The notes: generated by a model not told the origin, from the sequence alone. A DNA stretch of 64,000 bases from Pseudogemmatithrix spongiicola (GCF_030623445.1 NZ_CP130613.1:186001-250000), one strand, 5' to 3'; counted from the stretch's first letter, positions 23,349 to 32,788 are shown. Numbers and translations are program-made.

Positions 23349-23419
23349 GTTCACTGAGGCATAACTGAGGAAGCTGGAGGTGCGAGCCACCCAACCTTCA
23401 GCCAGAGGCCTCAGTGAAC
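23349..23419 (+). promoter_or_regulatory. Start-codon hairpin in IS copy A
   Basis: GTTCACTGAGGC (23349-23360) is perfectly complementary to GCCTCAGTGAAC (23408-23419), which contains the transposase GTG (23414). In IS copy B the outer half of each arm differs but pairing is kept. It probably blocks translation from read-through transcripts. Confidence 0.6.
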
Positions 23420-24350
23420 ATCCACAACAATGCGCGATTGACCGCCTGGGGGCGAGCCGAGCTCGTCCGCCGGGTGGTCCTCGACGGCGAGCCGGTGCGC
23501 GCCGTCGCCGCGGCCCTCCACATCAGCCCGAGCACGGCTTACAAGTGGCTGCGCCGCTTCGCGGCCGGGGGCTGGGCGGCGCTGGCCGACCGCTCCTCGC
23601 GCCCGCATCGCTCGCCGACCGCCACGCGGCCGGCGCTCATCGAGCGGATTCTCCGCCTGCGCGCGACGCGGCTCACCGGGCCGGAGATCGCGGAGCGGCT
23701 CGGGCTCGCGGTCTCGACCGTGGGCCGGGTCCTCACGCGCGCGGGCCAGGGCCGGCTGAAGGGCCCGGGGGCGACGGGCGGGCCGCGCTACCAGCGCGAG
23801 ACGCCCGGCGAGCTCGTGCATGTCGACACGAAGGCCCTCGATCGCTTCGTCACGGCGGGCCATCGCGCGCACGGCAACCGCTCGAAGGTCGGCCGCCGTC
23901 GGGGGCTCGGGCAGGACCATCTCCACGTCGCGGTCGACGACGCGGCTCGCGTACGCGGCGCTGCTGCCGACACAGGACGCGGCGGCGTGCACCCGCTTCC
24001 TCGAGGCGGCGCGCCGCTGGTTTGCGCAGCTGGGCATCGCCGTCACCGGTGTGATGACCGACAACGCCAAGGCGTACACGAGCCACGCGGTGCAGGCCGC
24101 GCTGGCCGCGCACGGGATCCGGCACCTGCGCACCAAGCCCTACCGCCCGCAGACGAACGGCAAGGCGGAGCGCTTCATCCAGACCGCGCTCCGCCGCTGG
24201 GCCTACAAGAAGCCATACCGGACCTCGGCGCACCGCAACGCGGCGCTGCCCGACTTCCTAGATTGCTACAACGTCGAACGGCCGCACCGGTCGCTCGGCC
24301 GCGTCCCGCCGCTGCTCCACTTCCTCATGCAGCGTGAACAACGTCCTTAG
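23414..24350 (+). pseudogene. IS481-family transposase, frameshifted
   Basis: The GTG-started frame gives an N-terminal helix-turn-helix (AVAAALHISPSTAYKWLRRF) and the first catalytic aspartate (ELVHVDTKALD). Near 23935-23945 the frame shifts and the rest continues in another frame with the second aspartate (VMTDNAKAYTS) and the glutamate (NGKAERFIQTALRRWAYKK). Compared with the intact copy at 48944, two bases are missing or one added. Either a decayed gene or, less likely, programmed frameshifting; IS481 normally uses one frame. Confidence 0.85.
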
Positions 24351-24373
24351 AACCGACATCTAGGCGGGCGGGC

Positions 24374-24787
24374 TCAGATGCTTGTGCGTCCGATGCGCTT
24401 GAGCCACTCCGAGTGTTCCTTCTCGCCCCAGTGCGCCACGCCGATGAAGTAGCCATCGGGATCGCGCAGGTAGATCTCGCCGCTCGGGCCGTGGTCGGGA
24501 TACTGGATCTCCGTGGGCTCGAGTCCCGCGTCCACCAGGCGCTGGCGATACGGCGGCAGGTCGTCGGCGTACATGTAGAACATGACGCCCTGCTTGTCGA
24601 TCTCGGGCGGGTGCTCGGCGCGCAGCAGCATCACGGCGCCGCCCTGGCAGTGGAGGCGGGCCCAGCCCAGCGGCTCGCAGCGGTCGGTGTCGATGAGTTC
24701 GAAGCCGAGGGTCTCGTAGAAGCGAATGGAGCGCGCGAGGTCCATCGCGTGCAGCATGGGCGTGAACCATCCGGCGGTGGCGGCCAT
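24374..24787 (-). CDS. VOC (glyoxalase/bleomycin-resistance) superfamily protein
   Basis: 137 residues, ATG at 24787. Two paired beta-alpha-beta-beta-beta units are recognisable (FTPMLHAMDLARSIRFYETL and GEIYLRDPDGYFIGVAHWGE, where the last part carries the usual metal-ligand Glu region). Likely a small metal-dependent lyase, dioxygenase or binding protein; substrate not predictable. Stands alone, with its 3' end facing the IS element. Confidence 0.85.
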   Translation of the reverse strand: MAATAGWFTPMLHAMDLARSIRFYETLGFELIDTDRCEPLGWARLHCQGGAVMLLRAEHPPEIDKQGVMFYMYADDLPPYRQRLVDAGLEPTEIQYPDHGPSGEIYLRDPDGYFIGVAHWGEKEHSEWLKRIGRTSI

Positions 24788-24819
24788 GACGGACTCGGGT
24801 GCGGGGTTGCCGGATATTG

Positions 24820-24825
24820 TAACTT
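24820..24825 (+). promoter_or_regulatory. TAnnTT -10 element placing the ATG 24832 at +1
   Basis: TAACTT, 6 nt, then ATG. Same arrangement as at 21308 and 41254. Confidence 0.5.
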
Positions 24826-24831
24826 TCGCCG

Positions 24832-25329
24832 ATGCCTCTCGTGCCTTTCGATAGCCTTCCCGACGACTCCCGCTGCTGGGTCTTCGGCGCGCGCGCGCCG
24901 ATCGACGAGGTGGACGAACCGCGCCTCATGGCGGCGGTGGATCGCTACCTCAAGCAGTGGAAGGCGCACGGGACGCCGCTGGTCTGCGGCCGCATCTTCC
25001 GCGACGAGCACTTCCTCGTGGTCGCCGTGGATGAGCGCGCGTCCGATGCGTCGGGCTGCTCGATCGACGGCCTCTTCCGGACGCTGCAGGAGATCGAGGC
25101 GGGCATCGGCACGTCGATGGTGGGCGGCGGCAACGTCTACTTCCGCGATGCCGGCGAGATGGTGCACTGCCTGCCGCTGCCGGAGTTCGAGCGCATGGTC
25201 GCCGAGGGCGACGCCAGCGGTGATACCGTGGTGTTCGATACCACCGTGACGACGCTTGGGGCGTACCGCGAGCGTTTCGAGGGCCCGGCCCGCGACAGCT
25301 GGCACCGCCAGCTGTTGAAGGAGTCTTAG
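24832..25329 (+). CDS. Conserved hypothetical protein
   Basis: 165 residues, soluble, no signal peptide. Features are SRCWVFGA near the N-terminus, ERASDASGCSIDGLFRTLQE in the middle, and a C-terminal helix. It resembles short proteins sometimes labelled ABC transporter ATPase in Bacteroidetes, but no Walker motifs are present, so that name is misleading. Function unknown. Its TAG overlaps the stop of the convergent gene by 3 nt. Confidence 0.75.
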   Translation: MPLVPFDSLPDDSRCWVFGARAPIDEVDEPRLMAAVDRYLKQWKAHGTPLVCGRIFRDEHFLVVAVDERASDASGCSIDGLFRTLQEIEAGIGTSMVGGGNVYFRDAGEMVHCLPLPEFERMVAEGDASGDTVVFDTTVTTLGAYRERFEGPARDSWHRQLLKES

Positions 25330-25763
25330 GCCCGGAGCCAGTCGGCCTGCCAGTCCTTGATGGCGGCCTTGATCTCCTTGCCCGACTTGAACTCGCCCTT
25401 GAGCGTGCGCTCGATGAGCGCGGGGAGTTCGGCGTCGGAGGCGAAGCGCAGCGCGATCAGCTGGCGCACCGTGAGCGCCTTGCTGCGCGCGAGGAGGTCG
25501 CCGCTCAGGAGCTCCTTGAGGCGCAGGCGCATCTCGAGGCGAATCACGCGGTTCTGGACCGTGAGTACCATGATGCGCGAGGCGAACACGCCGACGGCGA
25601 TCGCGGTCGCCCAGACCGCGTGGATGAGGTTCGCCTTGACCGGCTCACGAAACGCCAGGTTGATGGCGTACAGCATGTAGAGCATCGTGAGCGGCGAGGC
25701 GATGAAGTGGAACATGGGCTGCCAGGCCGTGTGGCTCTGGAACGACTGTGGGCGGGAGGACAT
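25326..25763 (-). CDS. DUF6526-like membrane protein
   Basis: 145 residues from the ATG at 25763; an in-frame start 11 codons upstream is also open. Begins with [20 protein letters not shown], then two membrane helices and a soluble C-terminus with [19 protein letters not shown] and WQADWLRA, typical of this small family. Function unknown. Convergent overlap with the gene before it and divergent from msrP. Confidence 0.75.
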   Translation of the reverse strand: MSSRPQSFQSHTAWQPMFHFIASPLTMLYMLYAINLAFREPVKANLIHAVWATAIAVGVFASRIMVLTVQNRVIRLEMRLRLKELLSGDLLARSKALTVRQLIALRFASDAELPALIERTLKGEFKSGKEIKAAIKDWQADWLRA

Positions 25764-25832
25764 GGGGATTGGCGAAGGTTGGACTGCGTTCGGCACCGGA
25801 CGAACGCGGGAACCCAGACAAGAGTTCTGCCC

Positions 25833-25838
25833 TACATT
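25833..25838 (+). promoter_or_regulatory. TAnnTT -10 element upstream of msrP
   Basis: TACATT, 5 nt, then ATG 25844, consistent with a leaderless or near-leaderless transcript. Confidence 0.45.
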
Positions 25839-25843
25839 CTAGT

Positions 25844-26788
25844 ATGCCCATTCCCAAGCTTCCGTCCAGCGAGCTCACGCCCGAGGCGTGGTACCTCGAC
25901 CGTCGCAGGTTCCTCGCGGCCGCCGGCGTGGCCGGCGCCGGCCTGCTCGGCGCCGCCCGCATCGCGCAGGCCGCGACGCAGGGTCAGCAAGACGCACCGC
26001 AGGCCCGCGGGACGCCGTACGGCCTGCAGCCCAACGACACGCCCACGCCGTGGGCCGACGTGACGGGCTACAACAACTTCTACGAGTTCGGGACGGGCAA
26101 GGAGGATCCGGCGCGCAACGCCGTGAACTTCGTGCCGCGGCCGTGGACCGTGAAGGTGGACGGGCTCTGCGACAATCCGGGCGACTTCCAGTTGGAAGAT
26201 TTCCTCAAGCCGTCGCGCGTCGAGGACCGCATCTACCGCATGCGCTGCGTGGAAGCGTGGTCGATGGTGATCCCGTGGCGCGGCATCCCGCTGAAGGACG
26301 TGATCGACCGGGCGCGCCCGCGCGCGTCGGCGAAGTTCGTGGAGTTCACGACGTTGATGGACGCGCGGCGCATGCCGGGGCAGCGTTTCCCGATCCTCGA
26401 CTGGCCGTACGTCGAGGGCCTGCGGCTCGATGAGGCGCGGCATCCGCTGACGCTGCTGGCGACGGGCGTCTACGGCCGCGACCTGCCGAACCAGAACGGC
26501 GCCCCGCTGCGGCTCGTGGTGCCGTGGAAGTACGGCTTCAAGGGCATCAAGAGCATCGTGCGGATCCGCTTCACGGAGCGGCAGCCGCTGAGCTCGTGGG
26601 AGAAGTCGGCGCCGCAGGAGTATGGCTTCTACGCCAACGTGAACCCGCAGGTGGACCATCCGCGCTGGAGCCAGGCGACGGAGCGGCGCATCGGGGAGTT
26701 CCGCCGCCGGCCGACGCTGCCGTTCAACGGGTATGCAGACCAGGTGGCGTCGCTGTATTCGGGGCTGGATCTCCGCCGGAACTACTGA
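25844..26788 (+). CDS. msrP: Periplasmic methionine sulfoxide reductase, molybdopterin subunit
   Basis: 314 residues. A Tat signal with the twin-arginine motif [12 protein letters not shown] is near residue 24, as expected for this cofactor-loaded exported enzyme. The molybdenum-binding cysteine is in [15 protein letters not shown]. Conserved segments include [14 protein letters not shown] and [14 protein letters not shown]. MsrP repairs oxidised methionines in the periplasm, fed with electrons by MsrQ, which follows directly. Sufficiently similar throughout to YedY to be confident. Confidence 0.95.
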   Translation: MPIPKLPSSELTPEAWYLDRRRFLAAAGVAGAGLLGAARIAQAATQGQQDAPQARGTPYGLQPNDTPTPWADVTGYNNFYEFGTGKEDPARNAVNFVPRPWTVKVDGLCDNPGDFQLEDFLKPSRVEDRIYRMRCVEAWSMVIPWRGIPLKDVIDRARPRASAKFVEFTTLMDARRMPGQRFPILDWPYVEGLRLDEARHPLTLLATGVYGRDLPNQNGAPLRLVVPWKYGFKGIKSIVRIRFTERQPLSSWEKSAPQEYGFYANVNPQVDHPRWSQATERRIGEFRRRPTLPFNGYADQVASLYSGLDLRRNY

Positions 26789-27439
26789 GTGGCGGCGGCG
26801 AAGCCACTCGGCGGCATCGAGCGCCAGCCGCGGGGCTTCGGCGTCGTGCTGATCGTCGCGGCGACGGTACCGGCGCTGTGGTACGCGTGGGCGATCTACT
26901 CGGACTTCGCGCTCGGGTCGCGCTATCTCGGGTCCGATCCGATCAAGGCCGCCGAGCATGCGTACGGCGCGTGGACGCTGCGCGCGCTGCTGGCCACGCT
27001 TGCAATCACGCCACTGCGCCGCCTCACGGGCTGGAACTGGCTGGCGAAGCATCGGCGCGCGCTGGGGCTTTATGCGTTTTCGTACGGCGTGCTGCACCTC
27101 TTGGTGTGGGCGATCATCGACGTGCAGCTCATCATCGATGACCTCGTCGGCTGGGACGTCGTGCAGACGGACCTCTTGAAACGGCCGTTCATCACCATCG
27201 GCATGCTGGCGCTGCTGCTGATGTTGCCGTTGGCGGTCACCAGCACGAAGGGCATGATCAAGCGGCTTGGGAAATCGTGGGTGAAGCTGCACCGCTTGGT
27301 TTACGTCGTTGCGGTCCTTGGCTTGATCCACTTCTTCATGGCGGTGAAGCTCGATTGGCGTGAGCCGCTCGTGTACGCGCTGATCCTGACGGCGCTGCTC
27401 GGCTGGCGCGTCGTCGACGCACGCCGCCGCACGACATGA
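26789..27439 (+). CDS. msrQ: Haem-binding membrane subunit of the MsrPQ system
   Basis: 216 residues, GTG directly after the msrP stop. Six hydrophobic segments of the ferric-reductase-like domain. Histidines for haem are visible in GLYAFSYGVLHLLVW, WVKLHRLVYVV and GLIHFFM. Passes electrons from the quinone pool to MsrP. The TGA overlaps the next ATG (ATGA), so the methyltransferase gene may be co-expressed. Confidence 0.95.
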   Translation: MAAAKPLGGIERQPRGFGVVLIVAATVPALWYAWAIYSDFALGSRYLGSDPIKAAEHAYGAWTLRALLATLAITPLRRLTGWNWLAKHRRALGLYAFSYGVLHLLVWAIIDVQLIIDDLVGWDVVQTDLLKRPFITIGMLALLLMLPLAVTSTKGMIKRLGKSWVKLHRLVYVVAVLGLIHFFMAVKLDWREPLVYALILTALLGWRVVDARRRTT

Positions 27440-28608
27440 CCTACGACGCATGGGCCGTCGCGGCACCGGGCCTCGAGCCGCTGCTCGAAGCCGAACTGCG
27501 CACGTTGGGCTTCGCCGACGCGGCGGCCAGCACGGGCGGCGTGCGCTTCGCCTGTGATGCGAGCGGCCTGGCGCGCGCAAACCTCCAGTCGCGGCTCGCG
27601 AGCCGCGTCGTCGTACGACTCGCGACGTTCAAGGCGCTGGCGTTCCACGAGCTCGAGCGTGCCGCGCGGCGCGTGGAATGGACGCGCATGCTGGGTCCGA
27701 ACGCGAGCTACCGGCTGCGCGTCACAGCCAAGAAGTCGCGGCTCTACCATTCCGACGCCATCGCGCAGCGCGTGGCGGAGGCGATCGAACGGGCGGTGCC
27801 GGGTGCGCGGCGCGTGGACGGGCCGGCGAAGGATGAGGACGAGCCGCTCGACGACACGCCACATGCGCTCGGCGTGGCCGCCGATGCGGCGAGTGCGCAG
27901 CTGTTCGTGGTGCGGTTCGAGCATGACCGCTGCACGGTGAGCGCCGACAGTTCCGGGGCGTTGCTGCACCGCCGCGGATATCGGCAGGCGGTGGCGAAGG
28001 CGCCGATGCGCGAGACGCTCGCGGCGGCCATGCTGAGCGCCGCCCGCTACGACGTGCGGCAGCCGCTGGTGGATCCGTTCTGCGGGTCAGGGACGCTGTT
28101 GATCGAGGCGGCGATGATGGCGCGGCGTATCGCGCCGGGGTCGTGGCGCAGCTTTGCGGCCGAGCGGTGGCCCGAAGTGCCGGCTGAGGCGTGGGCACGG
28201 CAGCGCGCACAGGCCGCCGAGCAGGTACTGCCGAAGGCGCCGGCGGCGATCATCGGGGCCGACCGCGATGCCGGCGCCGTCGCGGCGGCGATTGCCAACG
28301 CCGAGCGCGCGGGCGTGCGCGCCGACCTCGAGGTGCTGCAGCGCCCGCTGGCGGCGACGCAGTTGCCGCCGGGCCCGGGGCTGCTCATCACGAATCCGCC
28401 CTACGGCGTGCGCGTGAGCGAACGCGGACCGCTGCGCGACCTGTACGCGACGCTGGGCCGTGTGCTGCGCGAGCAGGGGCGTGGCTGGCGCTTCGCGATG
28501 CTCAGTGCTGACCGTGCGCTCGATGGGCACACGGGGCTGCGGTTCACCGAGCGGTTGCGCACGAGCAACGGTGGGATTCCGGTGCGCGTGGTGGAAGCGC
28601 AGGGCTAG
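27436..28608 (+). CDS. THUMP-domain SAM-dependent RNA methyltransferase (RlmL-like)
   Basis: 390 residues. The N-terminal ferredoxin-like/THUMP part is seen up to about residue 170 (LEPLLEAELRTLGF, YRLRVTAKKSRLYH). The Rossmann domain has DPFCGSGTLLIEAAMMARRIAPG and the catalytic NPPYGVRVSE, the pattern of guanine-N2 methyltransferases such as the RlmL N-terminal half. Likely modifies 23S rRNA; the exact base is not predictable. Followed by a strong two-way hairpin. Confidence 0.88.
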   Translation: MTYDAWAVAAPGLEPLLEAELRTLGFADAAASTGGVRFACDASGLARANLQSRLASRVVVRLATFKALAFHELERAARRVEWTRMLGPNASYRLRVTAKKSRLYHSDAIAQRVAEAIERAVPGARRVDGPAKDEDEPLDDTPHALGVAADAASAQLFVVRFEHDRCTVSADSSGALLHRRGYRQAVAKAPMRETLAAAMLSAARYDVRQPLVDPFCGSGTLLIEAAMMARRIAPGSWRSFAAERWPEVPAEAWARQRAQAAEQVLPKAPAAIIGADRDAGAVAAAIANAERAGVRADLEVLQRPLAATQLPPGPGLLITNPPYGVRVSERGPLRDLYATLGRVLREQGRGWRFAMLSADRALDGHTGLRFTERLRTSNGGIPVRVVEAQG

Positions 28609-28635
28609 GCGGGCGTCGCATGCGCGACGCCCGCC
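28608..28635. terminator. Bidirectional terminator hairpin
   Basis: GGCGGGCGTCGC (28608-28619) pairs perfectly with GCGACGCCCGCC (28624-28635), loop ATGC. It lies between convergent genes, beginning at the last base of the upstream TAG and ending 6 nt before the stop at 28642. Confidence 0.8.
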
Positions 28636-28641
28636 CATGCC

Positions 28642-29904
28642 TCAGAACTGAAAGCCGACGGCGAGGTTGATGTGATGGGCCTTCTGCCGCGCCGCGTCGC
28701 GATACGCGGTCCGGATGCGGCGGTACTCAAGGCCGAAGAGCAACGGGCCTGTCGGTGTCCACTGCGCGTGCAGCGCATCCACGTCGTTGCGGATCCGCGC
28801 CGAGACCGCGGGCACGTCGTCGACGTTCGCGGCATCCACGCCGCTACCGATGCCAAGGACCCAGCGCGCGTTCGGACGCAGGTTGAGCTGGCCCCAGCCA
28901 CCGCGCGCGCGCACGGGACGCCCGTCGTCCGAGAACCCCTGGCCGATGCCACCGCCGCCGAGACCGCTGAGGAGCTGGCCATCGAAGGCCTCGCCGCGGA
29001 ACTCGAAGATGCCGAGGAAGGGCACGCTCGCGCTGACGGCAATCGCCTCACTGTGCCGTTCCACCGAGTCCGCCTGCGCCCTCGCGCGGCCGCGATGCAC
29101 GCCGATGCCGACCTCGGCGGCGGACTCCTCGCTGCCCCAGCGGGCGCTAAGTCGCGCCTGCAGCGACGGCATGCGCGAGCGTTCGGCGGCGTCGAAGCTG
29201 GTGTTGAAGGCGGTCTGTGCGGTGATCGGCGTGGGTGCGAGCACGGCGCCTTGGAAGGCGACGCGCACGGCGCCTGGTGATTCGACGGTCGCGCGGATCT
29301 GCGGCAACCACAGCCAGAGATTGCCCGCGGTCGTGAATCCTGGCGTGCCGACCGACGCGAGACTCACGGGATCGATGTCGGCGATCAATGGCGTCTCCTG
29401 CCCCGCCATGAGCGTGACGCGATTCCACGCCAGCGTGGCGCGTGCCGTCCGTAGGCGCAGCAACGGGAAGTGTCGGCCGCCCGTGCTCGCGACCTGGCCG
29501 CCGAAGAAGTCCACGTCGAGGTCGCCGGTGAAGTGCGCTCCGACGACGTCCGGGGCGGTGACGGCGAAGCCGAGCATCGTCTGGCGCATCGTGATCGTGC
29601 CGCCGCCCGGTCGTTGCTCCGGCAGTGTCGCGGCGGCGACGAGCGGGACATCCACGTTGTTGGTGCGGCCGCTCGTGAACAGGGAGTTCATGAGCACGCG
29701 CCCGCGCAGTTCCAGCGCCGCGCGCGAGCGGGTGCGCACCGCGGTGCCCGCTTCAGTGGCGAGCTGCTCGCGCAGCATCTCGATGGTGGCTTCGAGGTCC
29801 TCGAGGCGCTGCCGCAGGGAGTCGACGGCCGGTGGAGTCGGATCCTGCGCTTGCGCCGGTGTGACTGACGTCACGAGCGCGAACGCGAGGGCTGCGCCGC
29901 GCAT
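28642..29904 (-). CDS. Outer-membrane porin-like protein
   Basis: 420 residues, ATG at 29904. The signal peptide ends near TPAQAQ. A predicted coiled coil follows (DSLRQRLEDLEATIEMLREQLATEAG), then about 350 residues of amphipathic beta strands ending in a terminal phenylalanine (INLAVGFQF), a mark of outer-membrane barrels. The layout resembles DcaP-type trimeric porins. Transported solute unknown. Divergent from the cupredoxin gene with a 60-nt gap. Confidence 0.8.
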   Translation of the reverse strand: MRGAALAFALVTSVTPAQAQDPTPPAVDSLRQRLEDLEATIEMLREQLATEAGTAVRTRSRAALELRGRVLMNSLFTSGRTNNVDVPLVAAATLPEQRPGGGTITMRQTMLGFAVTAPDVVGAHFTGDLDVDFFGGQVASTGGRHFPLLRLRTARATLAWNRVTLMAGQETPLIADIDPVSLASVGTPGFTTAGNLWLWLPQIRATVESPGAVRVAFQGAVLAPTPITAQTAFNTSFDAAERSRMPSLQARLSARWGSEESAAEVGIGVHRGRARAQADSVERHSEAIAVSASVPFLGIFEFRGEAFDGQLLSGLGGGGIGQGFSDDGRPVRARGGWGQLNLRPNARWVLGIGSGVDAANVDDVPAVSARIRNDVDALHAQWTPTGPLLFGLEYRRIRTAYRDAARQKAHHINLAVGFQF

Positions 29905-29964
29905 TATGTTCTGGGCAGCGTGCGCCGAGCGCGCGCGGGCAGGTGTCGACCGGAGGGACGCGTG

Positions 29965-30684
29965 ATGCATCGAGACGGATCCACGAAAGGCGTGAAGGTG
30001 CGGCGACTGGCCCTGCTCTGCGGAGCGCTGCCGGCGCTCGTGGCGTGGGTATCGCGACCGGCGACGGCGCAGGGTGTCGTCGAGGGCCGCGTGAGCATCA
30101 CCGAGCGCGCGGGTGAGTCGACGGAGGACCTCGGCAACACCATTATCTACCTCGTGCGCAGCGGCAGTGCCACCGCGCGGCGTGGCGCGGCCGACGCCAC
30201 CATCGCGATGAACGGCCGCGCGTTCGTGCCGCGCGTGCGTGTGGTGCCGGTGGGCAGCAAGGTGAGCTTCCCCAACCAGGATCCGTTCAGCCACAACGTG
30301 TTCTCGACGTCGCCGTTGGCGCGCTTCGACCTCGGGCTGTATCCGTCGGGGCGCTCGCGCGACGTGACGTTCCGGCGGGCGGGCGTGGTGCCGATCTACT
30401 GCAACATCCATCCGCGCATGACCTCGTTCGTGCTGGCGGTGGATACGCCGTACTACACGCAGGTCGGCGAGGACGGGCGCTGGCGCATCCCGAACGTGCC
30501 GGCGGGCGAGTATACCGTGCACATCTGGCATGAGCGCGCGACGCCGGTCGAGCGGCCGCTGACGGTCGTGGCGAGCGGCAATCCGTCGTTCGACGTCACG
30601 CTCGACGCCCGCGGCTTCCGCTTCGTGCAGCACCGCAACAAGTTCGGTCGCGAGTACGACCGCAGCGGCCCCAACCGCTACTAG
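29965..30684 (+). CDS. Secreted cupredoxin (blue copper) domain protein
   Basis: 239 residues, ATG at 29965 after CGGAGGG. Signal peptide ends around RPATAQG. Type-1 copper ligands are visible: His in DPFSHNVFS, then Cys, His and Met in YCNIHPRM. The C-terminal part (DGRWRIPNVPAGEYTVHIWHE) is a carboxypeptidase-regulatory-like beta sandwich. A periplasmic electron carrier or copper binder is likely. Next to a porin gene and a sensor kinase. Confidence 0.85.
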   Translation: MHRDGSTKGVKVRRLALLCGALPALVAWVSRPATAQGVVEGRVSITERAGESTEDLGNTIIYLVRSGSATARRGAADATIAMNGRAFVPRVRVVPVGSKVSFPNQDPFSHNVFSTSPLARFDLGLYPSGRSRDVTFRRAGVVPIYCNIHPRMTSFVLAVDTPYYTQVGEDGRWRIPNVPAGEYTVHIWHERATPVERPLTVVASGNPSFDVTLDARGFRFVQHRNKFGREYDRSGPNRY

Positions 30685-30730
30685 CGCCTCCTCGCCGCTG
30701 CCCAGCGGTCCCCCTTTCGCCCTCTCCTCC

Positions 30731-32740
30731 GTGGCTTCGCGCGGCCTTTCGCTTTCGGTCAAGATCTTCATCGGCATCTCGGTGGTCGTGCTCGTCGTCC
30801 TCGGCGCGACGCTGGCGATCACGGCGCGCTCGGCGCGCACGGCGGCCGAGGCGAGCGTGGCGCGCGTGGGCGCCGCGGCGCAGCTCGCGCTGGACGCCCA
30901 GATCGGCGGTCGTTTCAAGGGGCTGATCGGTTCGGCCCGCACGTTCACGAACAACGGCGTGTTCCGGGACCAGGTGCGGCAGGGCATCGTCGCCGACCTG
31001 TTGGACCAGGCGAACGTCGCGGCCGACGCGGTGGGCGCGGATTGGGTGCAGATCACGGACGGGCAGGGTACGCGGCTGGCGAAGAGCGACGATCCCGACG
31101 CGCCGGCCGAGTCATTGGCGTCCTCGCCGTCCATCGGCGGCGCGCTCGAAGGCAACGAGATCGACGCGTTCGGCATCTGGGACGACACGCTGCTCTTCCA
31201 AGCCGCCGTGGTGCCGATCGAGGACAACGGCGTGGTGTATGGCGCGCTGATGGCGGTCAGCTACATCACCGACGAGTTCGCCCGTCAGGTGAAGCAGTCG
31301 GCGGCCGACGCCGTGGATGTGGTGTTCTATGCCCTCGATGACGCGGGCGTCCCGCACGTCAACGCGTCGACACTGGACCGGGCGGACCTGACGCCGGCGC
31401 TGCTCGAGAAGCTCCACGGCGTCGCCAGCGCCGAGGGCGATGTGATGCGCGCGGATGTCGACATCGCCGGCACGGACTACGTGGCGCTCGGTGGCATCCT
31501 CCAATCGGCCGGTGGCGCTCCGCTGGGTGGTTACGTGCTGCTGCGCAACCGCGATGCCGAGTTTGCGCTGTTCCGGCAGTTGGAGCGCACGATCCTCCTG
31601 AGCGGCGCGCTTGGCCTGCTGGCCGCGTTCCTGTTCTCGCTCTTGGTGGCGCGCTGGGTGACGCGGCCCGTCACGAAGCTCGCCGACGCCGCGATGCGCG
31701 CCTCGGACGGCGACTACAACGCCGAGATCACCGCGGCGTCAAAGGACGAGATCGGCGCGCTGGCCTCGGCGTTCCGCCGCCTGCTCGGCGACTTGAAGGA
31801 GAAGCAGCAGCTCGTGGAGTTCCTTTCGGGCGCCGGAGACGACGCCAAGACCGTGCAGCTCAACGCCGCTGCGCTGACCGGGACGCAGGCGAATCGCGCG
31901 GCGGCGGCGGGGCTCGTCCCCGGCAGCACCTTCGCCAACCGCTACGAGGTGAAGGAGATTCTCGGCCAGGGCGGCATGGGCACGGTGTTCAAGGCGGTGG
32001 ACCGCGAGCTCGGCGAGGCGATCGCCATCAAGACGCTCAAGCCGGACTTCCTCAAGGAGGATCCGACGGCGCTCGAGCGGTTCAAGAGCGAAATCCGCCT
32101 CGCGCGGAAGATCTCGCACCGCAACGTCGTGCGCACGCATGACATCGGCGAGCGCGACGGCCTGTACTTCATCACGATGGAGTACGTCGAGGGCACGTCG
32201 CTGAAGCAGCTGATCCGCTCGCGCGGCAAGTTGCCGATCGCCGTGGCGCTGAGCGTCGGCAAGCAGTTGGCGCGTGCGTTGGAGGTCGCGCACGAGCAGG
32301 GCATCATCCACCGCGACATCAAGCCGCAGAACATGGTGGTCGAGCCCGACGGCGTGCTGAAGGTCATGGACTTCGGCATCGCGCGACTGGCCTCGCGGCC
32401 GCAGGAGAGCGGCGTGACGCAGGCGGGGGCGATCATCGGCACGCCGGAGTACATGGCGCCCGAGCAGGTGACGGGCGAGCCGGTGGATCAGCGCGTGGAC
32501 ATCTACGCGATGGGCGCGGTGCTGTACGAGTGCGTGACCGGCCGCACGCCGCTCACGGCGGACACGCCGTATCAGATGATTGCGCGGCTGCTCGAGGACA
32601 CGCCGGACGCGCCGCGGGCGTACAACGCGGAGCTGCCGGCGGCCTTCGACGCGCTGATCGTGCAGATGCTGGCCAAGAAGGCGGATGCACGGCCGCAGAC
32701 GGCGCTCGAGGTGCACGACCGGCTGGCGGAAATCGGGTAG
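30731..32740 (+). CDS. Membrane sensor Ser/Thr kinase: extracytoplasmic sensor, HAMP, kinase
   Basis: 669 residues, GTG start. Order: membrane helix (about residues 8-33), an extracytoplasmic sensor of about 250 residues resembling a dCache-type domain, second helix (about 287-310), HAMP linker (TRPVTKLADAAMRASDGDY), then a PknB-type kinase from about residue 404 (ILGQGGMGTVFKAVDR, HRDIKPQNMVV, DFGIARLA, GTPEYMAPEQ). The input half looks like a chemoreceptor or histidine kinase but the output is a Ser/Thr kinase. Signal unknown. Confidence 0.9.
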   Translation: MASRGLSLSVKIFIGISVVVLVVLGATLAITARSARTAAEASVARVGAAAQLALDAQIGGRFKGLIGSARTFTNNGVFRDQVRQGIVADLLDQANVAADAVGADWVQITDGQGTRLAKSDDPDAPAESLASSPSIGGALEGNEIDAFGIWDDTLLFQAAVVPIEDNGVVYGALMAVSYITDEFARQVKQSAADAVDVVFYALDDAGVPHVNASTLDRADLTPALLEKLHGVASAEGDVMRADVDIAGTDYVALGGILQSAGGAPLGGYVLLRNRDAEFALFRQLERTILLSGALGLLAAFLFSLLVARWVTRPVTKLADAAMRASDGDYNAEITAASKDEIGALASAFRRLLGDLKEKQQLVEFLSGAGDDAKTVQLNAAALTGTQANRAAAAGLVPGSTFANRYEVKEILGQGGMGTVFKAVDRELGEAIAIKTLKPDFLKEDPTALERFKSEIRLARKISHRNVVRTHDIGERDGLYFITMEYVEGTSLKQLIRSRGKLPIAVALSVGKQLARALEVAHEQGIIHRDIKPQNMVVEPDGVLKVMDFGIARLASRPQESGVTQAGAIIGTPEYMAPEQVTGEPVDQRVDIYAMGAVLYECVTGRTPLTADTPYQMIARLLEDTPDAPRAYNAELPAAFDALIVQMLAKKADARPQTALEVHDRLAEIG

Positions 32741-32782
32741 CGATTCCGCCTCGGCCGGGCCGGATTCCGCGCGCGAAATCAT

Positions 32783-32788
32783 TAGATT
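32783..32788 (+). promoter_or_regulatory. TAnnTT -10 element placing the sucA ATG at +1
   Basis: TAGATT (extended TAGATTTG, close to the Bacteroidetes-type TAnnTTTG), 6 nt, ATG 32795. Confidence 0.55.

Larger units (their letters stand above)
23330..24358 (+). mobile_element. IS481-family insertion sequence, copy A (1029 bp)
   Basis: Terminal inverted repeats of about 25 bp begin TGTCGGTTCTAA and match at roughly 22 positions; inner parts share GTTGTTCAC. Flanked by a 6-bp direct repeat TCTAGG (23324-23329 and 24359-24364), which fits the NCTAGN target known for IS481. Inserted exactly after the TAG of the upstream gene without breaking it. Its transposase is frameshifted, so this copy is probably not self-mobile. 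Confidence 0.93.

Noticed and set aside
30697-30710. Small hairpin CCGCT/AGCGG after the cupredoxin gene as a terminator
   Set aside because: Only 5 bp with no T-run, and the kinase gene follows closely; too weak to call.
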